The translations under genes were made by a program, and so were the position numbers. Shown piece by piece: positions 49,291-55,877 of a DNA stretch of 64,000 nt; the first letter of the stretch is position 1, and every line of letters begins with the position of its first letter. Below the pieces are notes generated by a model. That model was not told the DNA's origin. It saw only the letters and a program-made list of their open reading frames with translations, and searched no databases. The DNA comes from Clostridium tarantellae (lineage in GTDB: Bacteria; Bacillota; Clostridia; Clostridiales; Clostridiaceae): positions 1 to 64,000 of the forward strand of contig NZ_WHJC01000001.1 of NCBI RefSeq assembly GCF_009295725.1. Reading direction: 5' to 3'.

Positions 49291-49338
49291 AAAAAAAGAA
49301 AAGCATTTGGGTAGTCAAGCCGCCCAACCACTTTTCTT
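49291..49338 (-). terminator. Terminator-like hairpin far upstream of the MATE gene
   Basis: AAGAAAAG/CTTTTCTT plus TTGGG/CCCAA with a 3-nt internal loop, then T7 on the minus strand. It lies upstream of the pseudoknot, so it may be an attenuator or end a short RNA that starts near 49390. Confidence 0.6.
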
Positions 49339-49418
49339 AGTTGCTTTTATTTTCTTATAAAATTATATTAAAGTCAATACTCAAATTATACTTTTTTGTT
49401 AATTTTTCCATTAAGCTA

Positions 49419-49447
49419 TTGACTTCACTTTCATTACTGTATATTCT
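49419..49447 (+). promoter_or_regulatory. Promoter of the gntR-ABC cassette
   Basis: TTGACT (49419-49424), 17 bp, TATTCT (49442-49447). Its -10 is inside the operator palindrome. Confidence 0.6.
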
Positions 49448-49475
49448 ATATATATACAGTATATACAATATATAC
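49436..49475. promoter_or_regulatory. Overlapping palindromes, probable GntR operator
   Basis: ACTGTATAT/ATATACAGT (49436-49460, 7-nt spacer) overlaps GTATATA/TATATAC (49459-49475, 3-nt spacer). They cover the -10 and start region of the gntR promoter, as expected for autorepression by a YtrA-type regulator. Confidence 0.65.
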
Positions 49476-49544
49476 ATTTAAAAATTGAAAGGATGTGACC
49501 AGGAAAAACAATAATTTTCAAAAATATTGTTTAACCCTAAACTT

Positions 49545-49919
49545 ATGGATTTAATTATTTCAAACACATCTTCTATAGCTCTATATGAACAAATAAAAGA
49601 ACAAATAAAAACTCAAATATTAAACAATAAATTAAAGGATGGAGATATACTTCCATCTATAAGAACTTTAGCTAAAGAATTAAAGGTTAGCATAATAACC
49701 AGTAAAAGAGCTTATGAAGAATTGGAAAAAGAAGGATTTATTGCAACAGTACCAGGTAAAGGAACCTTTGTTGCATTGCAAAATAAAGAAAGACTTAAAG
49801 AAATACTTATTTATGATTTAGAAAATAAGCTAGAAGAAATCATAAAAACAGCAAAATGCTTAGATTTATCATTAGAAGAATGCTTAGAAATATTAAAAAA
49901 TTTATATGAGGAGGTATAA
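49545..49919 (+). CDS. GntR-family transcriptional regulator (YtrA subfamily)
   Basis: 124 aa. Winged helix-turn-helix: YEQIKEQIKTQILNNKLKDG, LPSIRTLAKELKVSIITSKR, GFIATVPGKGTFV, then a short helical dimer tail of about 40 residues, typical of YtrA types without a ligand domain. I use ATG 49545 because MDLIISNTSSIALYEQI fits the family start; an in-frame TTG lies 18 bp upstream. Neither has a Shine-Dalgarno site. It precedes the ATPase gene by 2 bp and probably represses the whole cassette. Confidence 0.88.
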   Translation: MDLIISNTSSIALYEQIKEQIKTQILNNKLKDGDILPSIRTLAKELKVSIITSKRAYEELEKEGFIATVPGKGTFVALQNKERLKEILIYDLENKLEEIIKTAKCLDLSLEECLEILKNLYEEV

Positions 49920-49921
49920 AA

Positions 49922-50785
49922 ATGAATGCTATTAAAGTGAAAAATCTTAAAAAAACTTTAGGTAAATTTACTTTAGATATAGAAAACTTAAACATAAAAA
50001 AAGGATTTATAACAGGATTTATTGGTGAAAATGGTGCTGGAAAAACTACTACTATAAAACTTTTAATGGGAATGCTAACCCCTGATGTAGGATCAATTGA
50101 AATATTCAATAAAAATTTAACACAAAATAATATTGAAATTAAAGAATCTATAGGATATGTTGGAGATTTATGTGGTTATTTAAAAGAATCACCTATTAAA
50201 TTAATAAAAAAAAATATTGCACCTTTCTTTAAAAATTGGGATGAAAATTTTTATAGAAAATATATAAAAAAATTTTCTATAGATGAGAATAAAAAATATA
50301 TGGAATTATCTCATGGTAAGAAAAAGCAATTTGAACTTACTATGGCTCTTAGTCATCATCCTAAATTACTTATAATGGATGAACCTACAGCTAACCTTGA
50401 TCCTATAATTAGAAATGATTTTTTAGATATATTATTGGATTATATGCAAAATGATGAAATAACTATTTTCTATTCTTCACATATAACTTCTGATTTAGAA
50501 AAAACTTGTGATTATATAATTTTTATTCATAATGGAAAAATTATCTTAAATGAAGAAAAAGAACTTCTTATGATTAATCACACATTAATAAAAGGTAAAA
50601 ATGAACTTATTGATAAAGAAACTAAAAAATGTTTTGTTTCAATAAAAACTAATGCTTTTGGTTTTGAAGGATTATGTGCAAATAAAAATCAAGCTTTTGA
50701 ATTATTTGGACAAGAAGTTATTTATGAAAAACCTTCTTTAGAAAATATTATGATGTATTATATTAGGAGGAATAACAATGAATAA
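49922..50785 (+). CDS. ABC transporter ATP-binding protein
   Basis: 287 aa. Walker A GENGAGKTTTIK (about 36-47), signature reading LSHGKKKQFEL instead of LSGGQ, Walker B LLIMDEPTANLD and H-loop YSSHI; the C-terminal third is divergent. Exporter-type ATPase (BcrA/YtrB/PmtA kind). GAGG lies 8 nt before ATG 49922. It overlaps the permease gene by 8 bp, so the two are translationally coupled and should form one complex. Confidence 0.93.
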   Translation: MNAIKVKNLKKTLGKFTLDIENLNIKKGFITGFIGENGAGKTTTIKLLMGMLTPDVGSIEIFNKNLTQNNIEIKESIGYVGDLCGYLKESPIKLIKKNIAPFFKNWDENFYRKYIKKFSIDENKKYMELSHGKKKQFELTMALSHHPKLLIMDEPTANLDPIIRNDFLDILLDYMQNDEITIFYSSHITSDLEKTCDYIIFIHNGKIILNEEKELLMINHTLIKGKNELIDKETKKCFVSIKTNAFGFEGLCANKNQAFELFGQEVIYEKPSLENIMMYYIRRNNNE

Positions 50786-51425
50786 TATTATTAATTTAGT
50801 AAAAAGAAATTTTACTACTGTTTTATTAAGTAAAAAACATATTTTATTTGTAGCAGTTGCTTTCATCATTGCTAGTATTTCTTCACCTAATTTTGCTATA
50901 ATATCCTTCTCAATGATGCTATATTCTTTATTTTGTACGCCTGCTTACTACGAAGAATTTAGTAATACAGACTATTTAATAGCTACTTTACCCATAAATA
51001 AGAGTGACTATATTTTATCTAAATATATTACCTTATTAATTGAAATGATTTTTTCTTTGATATATGCTCTTGTTTTATTTATTATATCTATGAGTTTAGC
51101 TAAAATTTCATTGTCTTCTTCCCATATATTAACCTTTATTGGTTCATGCTTAGTTATAGGATTATTATACATATCAATAATAGTTCCTACAGTATTAAAA
51201 TGGGGCTTTGCTAATATTAGATATATATTTATATTTATAGCTATTAGTAGTTCTATCTTAGCTTCATCAGTTTCTGAAATTATTATAAAAACTAGTACTA
51301 TACAAAATTTATTAAATAATATTTCATTTTTAATAGCATTAACCTTTACTATGATTATTATCATTTTTATTGCTTCTATTTTCCTATCAATATCAATATA
51401 TAAAAAAAAGGAACTTTTACAGTAA
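50778..51425 (+). CDS. ABC-2 type permease
   Basis: 215 aa, six predicted TM helices. The stretch YEEFSNTDYLIATLPINKSD followed by YILSKY resembles the ABC2_membrane_5 group, which includes PmtB/PmtD of the staphylococcal phenol-soluble-modulin exporter. A site AGGAGG sits inside the ATPase gene end. Only one permease is present, so a homodimer is likely. The substrate is unknown; toxic peptides or lipid-like compounds are the family guess. Confidence 0.85.
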   Translation: MNNIINLVKRNFTTVLLSKKHILFVAVAFIIASISSPNFAIISFSMMLYSLFCTPAYYEEFSNTDYLIATLPINKSDYILSKYITLLIEMIFSLIYALVLFIISMSLAKISLSSSHILTFIGSCLVIGLLYISIIVPTVLKWGFANIRYIFIFIAISSSILASSVSEIIIKTSTIQNLLNNISFLIALTFTMIIIIFIASIFLSISIYKKKELLQ

Positions 51426-51454
51426 CGAATATGAATCCTTCTTTTATTAATAAA

Positions 51455-51494
51455 AGAAAATGGAGTTAATAAAATTTTATTAACTCCATTTTCT
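51455..51494. terminator. 40-bp perfect palindrome, bidirectional terminator
   Basis: AGAAAATGGAGTTAATAAAA is followed at once by its exact complement. It lies between the convergent permease and isocitrate dehydrogenase genes; a 16-bp palindrome (51441-51456) adjoins it. Confidence 0.85.
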
Positions 51495-51499
51495 TTCAA

Positions 51500-52492
51500 T
51501 TATATATATTTACATACTTCTTCTACAAATTCAGTAGTAGATGCATTTCCACCTAAGTCTTCAGTTAACTTTTCTCCATTTAAAAATACTTTCTCTAAAG
51601 CTTTTTCTATTTTTAAAGCATAGTGCTCTTTTTTCAAATATCTTAACATCATTATTGCTGATTGAATTAATGCAGTTGGGTTTGCCTTGTTTTTACCAGC
51701 TATCTGTGGTGCGCTACCATGTACTGCCTCAAAAACAGCATATTCTTTTCCTATATTAGCACCTGGTATTATACCCAATCCACCAACTAATCCAGCACAT
51801 AAATCTGATAATATATCTCCATACAAATTAGGCATAACCATAACTTCATACTTTTCTGGATTTAAAACTAAATTCATAGCTGCTGCATCTACTATTAAAT
51901 CATTAGCTTCTAAATTATATTGCTTTGATATATTTTTAAAAATATCTAAAAATAATCCATCAGATAATTTCATAATATTAGCTTTATGAACAGCAGTAAC
52001 TTTTTTTCTACTATTATTTTGTGCATAATTTAAAGCAAATTCACATATTCTTTCACAGGCTGGCTTAGTTATTAACTTAATACTTTCAGCACCATAATCA
52101 CCTATTTTATGTTCTATTCCAGTATATAAATCTTCAGTATTTTCCCTTACAATAACTAAATCTATATCATCATACTTAGAATTAATGCCTTTAAAACTTT
52201 TAATAGGTCTTAAATTTACATACAAGTTTAACTCTTGTCTTAAAGTTACATTAACACTTTTAAACCCCTTTCCTATAGGTGTGGTTATTGGACCTTTTAT
52301 AGCAATTTTATTTTTTTTTATACAATCTATAACATGATTAGGAAGTGGTGTTCCAAATTTATCTATTTGAGATTCACCAGCTTCAACTTCTTCCCATTCT
52401 ATATTAATTCCAGTAGCCTCAACTACTTTTTTCATAGCTTTAGTAATTTCTGGACCTATACCATCTCCAGGAATTAAAGTTATTTTATTCAT
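51500..52492 (-). CDS. Isocitrate dehydrogenase (NAD-type, IDH/IMDH family)
   Basis: 330 aa. Oxidises isocitrate to 2-oxoglutarate and CO2. Opens LIPGDGIGPEITKAMKKV; substrate site GFKSVNVTLRQELNLYVNLR with the S-x-N pair that marks isocitrate users rather than isopropylmalate or homoisocitrate enzymes; VRENTEDLYTG and HGSAPQIAGKNKANP (cofactor region; Q where many NAD enzymes have D, so the cofactor is not certain). I use ATG 52492, whose ATGAATAA overlaps the aconitase stop, 5 nt after GGTGAGA. Last gene of the three-gene operon. Confidence 0.9.
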   Translation of the reverse strand: MNKITLIPGDGIGPEITKAMKKVVEATGINIEWEEVEAGESQIDKFGTPLPNHVIDCIKKNKIAIKGPITTPIGKGFKSVNVTLRQELNLYVNLRPIKSFKGINSKYDDIDLVIVRENTEDLYTGIEHKIGDYGAESIKLITKPACERICEFALNYAQNNSRKKVTAVHKANIMKLSDGLFLDIFKNISKQYNLEANDLIVDAAAMNLVLNPEKYEVMVMPNLYGDILSDLCAGLVGGLGIIPGANIGKEYAVFEAVHGSAPQIAGKNKANPTALIQSAIMMLRYLKKEHYALKIEKALEKVFLNGEKLTEDLGGNASTTEFVEEVCKYI

Positions 52493-54422
52493 TATTCTCA
52501 CCACCCTGTAACTTAGTATAATTTAATTTTCCTCCAGCTTTTAATATTTCTATTTCTTTATTGGTTAGTTCTACTTTAACCTTAAAATTAGTGCTTTGAG
52601 TTAAATTACTCACACAAAAAAATTTTTCATGTAAATTTTCTAAAATATTATCTATATATATTTTGTCTAACAAGCATATCTTTTTATAATCTTCTTCATT
52701 TTCAAAAGTCATAGGTATTATTCCACTATTTATTAAATTAGCTTTGTGTATTCTAGCAAATGATTTAGCTATTACACCTTTAATACCTAAATATAGTGGT
52801 ACTAAAGCTGCATGTTCTCTACTGGAACCTTGTCCATAATTATCTCCGCCAACTATAAACCCTCCAAGTTGTTCTTTTGCTCTTTTGGGAAACTCTTTAT
52901 CTACTGTATTAAAACAATACTCTGAAAGATATGGTATATTACTTCTAAAAGGTAATAATTTTGAATTTGATGGTATTATATGATCAGTTGTTATATTATC
53001 TTCAACCTTCAAAATAATACTTCCTTTTAAATTTTTAAATAATTTAGTATTAACCGGGAATGGTTTAATATTAGGTCCTCTTTTAACTTGAACTTCTTTT
53101 CTATCAGTTGAAGGAGAAATTATCATACTATCATCTACAATAAATTTTGAAACTTTAATATCCGAAAAATCTACATTATAATCTGTTGGATTAGTTAAAT
53201 ATCCATTAATTGCACTAATTGCTGCTACTTCTGGACTAACTAAATAAATCTTAGCAGATAAAGTACCACTTCTTCCATAAAAATTTCTATTAAAAGTCCT
53301 TAAAGATACGCCATCTGTTTTCGGTGATTGTCCCATACCTATACATGGACCACAAGAATTTTCTAATACTCTTGCACCTGCACTTATTATGTCTGCTAAG
53401 GCTCCATTTCTAGCTATCATTTCCATAACCTGTTTTGATCCTGGTGCTATTACTAAACTAACATCTTTATAAACTTTTTTTCCTTTTAATATTTTTGCTA
53501 CTTTCATTAAATCTTCATAAGAAGAATTTGTGCAACTTCCTATTGCCACTTGATCTATTTTCATACCTTCAAGGTTTTTAACCGATTCCACATTATCAGG
53601 ACTATGTGGTTTAGCAACTAAAGATACTAATTCTGTTAAATTTATAGTGATTTCTTCATCATAGATAGCATCATCATCACTTTTTAATTCTTTCCAATCA
53701 CTAATTCTGTCTTGGCTTTTTAAAAAGTTTAATGTATTTTCATCACTTGGAAATATAGATGTTGTAGCTCCAAGTTCAGCTCCCATATTTGTTATAGTTG
53801 CTCTTTGAGGAACTGATAAGTATTTTATTCCTTCACCTCCATATTCAAATATAGTTTCAATACCACCTTTTACTGTCTTTCTTCTTAAAACTTCTAAAAT
53901 AATATCCTTAGCAGATACCATCTTATTAAGTCTTCCTACTAAATTAATTTTACAAACTTTTGGAACTTTAATATAATAAGCACTACCTGACATGGCTAAC
54001 GCTACATCTAATCCACCAGCTCCTATAGCAATCATTCCTACTGCACCAGCTGTTGGAGTATGACTGTCAGCTCCTATTAAAGTTTCTGCCGGACAGGAGA
54101 ATCTTTCTAAAAATATTTGATGACATATACCATTACCTGGTTTAGAAAAATATACACCATATTTATCCGCTACTGTTTGTATATACTTGTGATCGTCTGC
54201 ATTTTCAAATCCTTGTTGTATCATATTATGATCTATAAATGCTATACTTCTTTTAGTCTTTACTTTTTCTATCCCCATAGCTTCTAATTGAAGATATGTC
54301 ATAGTTCCAGTAGAATCTTGTGTTAATGTTTGATCTATTTTTATTCCTATAGAAGCTCCTAGTTTAAGCTCTCCTTCTACTAGATGTTCTTTTAAAATTT
54401 TATAAACTAAATTTCCCCCCAA
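52485..54422 (-). CDS. Aconitate hydratase
   Basis: 645 aa, single chain with both large and swivel domains. Isomerises citrate to isocitrate using a 4Fe-4S cluster: Cys ligands in IGSCTNSSYED (about 298-308) and ENSCGPCIGMG. RAHIP-type N-terminal HTPTAGAVGM and swivel-domain GGDNYGQGSSREHAALVP are present. It starts with TTG 54422, 8 nt after AAGGGGG; no ATG or GTG lies nearby in frame. 20 bp behind the synthase gene, overlapping the dehydrogenase gene by 8 bp. Confidence 0.93.
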   Translation of the reverse strand: MGGNLVYKILKEHLVEGELKLGASIGIKIDQTLTQDSTGTMTYLQLEAMGIEKVKTKRSIAFIDHNMIQQGFENADDHKYIQTVADKYGVYFSKPGNGICHQIFLERFSCPAETLIGADSHTPTAGAVGMIAIGAGGLDVALAMSGSAYYIKVPKVCKINLVGRLNKMVSAKDIILEVLRRKTVKGGIETIFEYGGEGIKYLSVPQRATITNMGAELGATTSIFPSDENTLNFLKSQDRISDWKELKSDDDAIYDEEITINLTELVSLVAKPHSPDNVESVKNLEGMKIDQVAIGSCTNSSYEDLMKVAKILKGKKVYKDVSLVIAPGSKQVMEMIARNGALADIISAGARVLENSCGPCIGMGQSPKTDGVSLRTFNRNFYGRSGTLSAKIYLVSPEVAAISAINGYLTNPTDYNVDFSDIKVSKFIVDDSMIISPSTDRKEVQVKRGPNIKPFPVNTKLFKNLKGSIILKVEDNITTDHIIPSNSKLLPFRSNIPYLSEYCFNTVDKEFPKRAKEQLGGFIVGGDNYGQGSSREHAALVPLYLGIKGVIAKSFARIHKANLINSGIIPMTFENEEDYKKICLLDKIYIDNILENLHEKFFCVSNLTQSTNFKVKVELTNKEIEILKAGGKLNYTKLQGGENNE

Positions 54423-54442
54423 AATTATTGCCCCCTTTTTAT

Positions 54443-55591
54443 TTATTGCTCCTCTAATAAATCATTATATATTTGAACTAATTCTTTATCGAAAAGACTT
54501 CTTTTTAACATTACTGATAATTCTCTTACTTTTTGTAACATTTTATTAGACATATTTTCATTTAACTCAATACTATATTCTTTAAATTTATTTACTAAAG
54601 CAGCCTTTCCTGAATGTTTTCCAATAACTATTTGTCTTTCTAGTCCAACTTCTTTAGGATTAAATGCTTCATAATTTTCTGGATTTTTTATAGCCCCATC
54701 TGCATGTATTCCAGATTCATGTTTAAACATATTACTTCCAACGATAGCCTTCCAAGCTGGCAACTCTCTCCCTGAAGCTTTAGACACATATTCAGATACT
54801 TCTCTAAACATTTTTGTATCCACATTCAATTCATACCCATGCACATACTTTAACCCCATTAATACTTCTTCTAAAGCTGCATTTCCAGCTCGTTCTCCTA
54901 ATCCATTTACTGTTACTCCTATATAATCTGCTCCTCCTATAACACCAGCTATAGCATTAGATGTAGCCATGCCAAAATCATTATGTGTATGCATTTCTAT
55001 AGGAAATTTTGTTTTTTCAATAAGTGTATTTATATTACTTTTAATATTAAAAGGATTCATTATTCCTACAGTATCACAATATCTAAACCTATCAGCACCA
55101 GCTTTTTTAGCAGCTTCAATAAAAGTTATTAAAAACTCTATATCTGCTCTTGATGAATCTTCTCCATTAACTGATACATATAGTTTATTCTTTTTAGCAA
55201 ATTCTACTGTTTTAATCATATTCTCTATAACCCATTCTCTAGAAGTTTTTAACTTATGCTGTATATGAATATCTGATACAGAAATAGAAATTGCTACTGC
55301 ATCAACTTCACAATCCATAGAATGTTCAATATCTGAAATAACTGCTCTATTCCATGCCATAATACTACTTTTTAATTTTTTTTTACATATTGCTTTAATA
55401 GATTTTTTTTCATCTCCTCCCATAGCAGGTATACCCACTTCAAGTTGATTTACCCCTAAATCACTTAACATTTGAGCAATAGTTAATTTTTCATTATTAG
55501 CAAATACTACCCCAGCTGTTTGTTCTCCATCTCTTAAAGTTGTATCCACTATATAAATTTTTTTACCATTAACTTTATCTATAATCGCCAA
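54443..55591 (-). CDS. NifV-like (homo)citrate synthase, probably Re-citrate synthase
   Basis: 382 aa DRE-TIM family acyl-CoA condensing enzyme. Metal and CoA site IVDTTLRDGEQTAGVVF (about 13-29), metal-binding EMHTHNDFGMATSNA, NGLGERAGNAALEE and FKHESGIHADG. Sequence style is closest to NifV homocitrate synthase, but no nif genes are near. Followed by aconitase and isocitrate dehydrogenase it most likely joins acetyl-CoA and oxaloacetate to citrate, the Re-citrate synthase role known in C. kluyveri. It starts with TTG 55591, 8 nt after GGGGG. Homocitrate synthase remains possible. Confidence 0.85.
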   Translation of the reverse strand: MAIIDKVNGKKIYIVDTTLRDGEQTAGVVFANNEKLTIAQMLSDLGVNQLEVGIPAMGGDEKKSIKAICKKKLKSSIMAWNRAVISDIEHSMDCEVDAVAISISVSDIHIQHKLKTSREWVIENMIKTVEFAKKNKLYVSVNGEDSSRADIEFLITFIEAAKKAGADRFRYCDTVGIMNPFNIKSNINTLIEKTKFPIEMHTHNDFGMATSNAIAGVIGGADYIGVTVNGLGERAGNAALEEVLMGLKYVHGYELNVDTKMFREVSEYVSKASGRELPAWKAIVGSNMFKHESGIHADGAIKNPENYEAFNPKEVGLERQIVIGKHSGKAALVNKFKEYSIELNENMSNKMLQKVRELSVMLKRSLFDKELVQIYNDLLEEQ

Positions 55592-55690
55592 ACTTTATTC
55601 CCCCTAATGAATTTTAATTAATATAATACCATACCACCTAATATTTTTCCATATAGTTACATATTAAAAAAATTTATACATTAAATTTAC

Positions 55691-55770
55691 TTTTTATTTT
55701 AATAATTTAAAAAATTTATTATTAAAATAAAAATTCAGAACAAAATCTGCTTCGCAGACTGCCTTCGGCA
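55691..55770. promoter_or_regulatory. Structured region upstream of the citrate operon
   Basis: Two adjacent mini-hairpins, TCTGC-TTC-GCAGA (55746-55758) and TGCC-TTC-GGCA (55760-55770), with the very stable GCGAAGC-type turn on the minus strand. A 43-bp A/T-only inverted repeat with 16-bp perfect arms follows (55691-55733). They lie 100-180 bp before the synthase start. Confidence 0.6.
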
Positions 55771-55813
55771 CTTTAATTAAAGTTATCTACAGATTTTTAA
55801 AATTATAATTTCC

Positions 55814-55850
55814 TAAAGAAAAAAAGCTATATGCTTTTCTGCATATAGCT
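55814..55850 (-). terminator. Terminator after nrdD
   Basis: AGCTATATGC/GCATATAGCT, 10 bp, 6-nt loop, then T7 on the minus strand, 28 bp after the stop. Confidence 0.88.
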
Positions 55851-55877
55851 CATATATAAATTTAATATTTTATTTTT

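Noticed and set aside
51008-51499. A 163-codon minus frame opposite the ABC permease
   Set aside because: Mirror of a hydrophobic permease gene; the plus frame has a coupled start and family motifs.
54443-55591. Reading the synthase as NifV for nitrogen fixation or as isopropylmalate synthase for leucine
   Set aside because: Neighbours are aconitase and an isocitrate-type dehydrogenase; no nif or leu genes are in the window.
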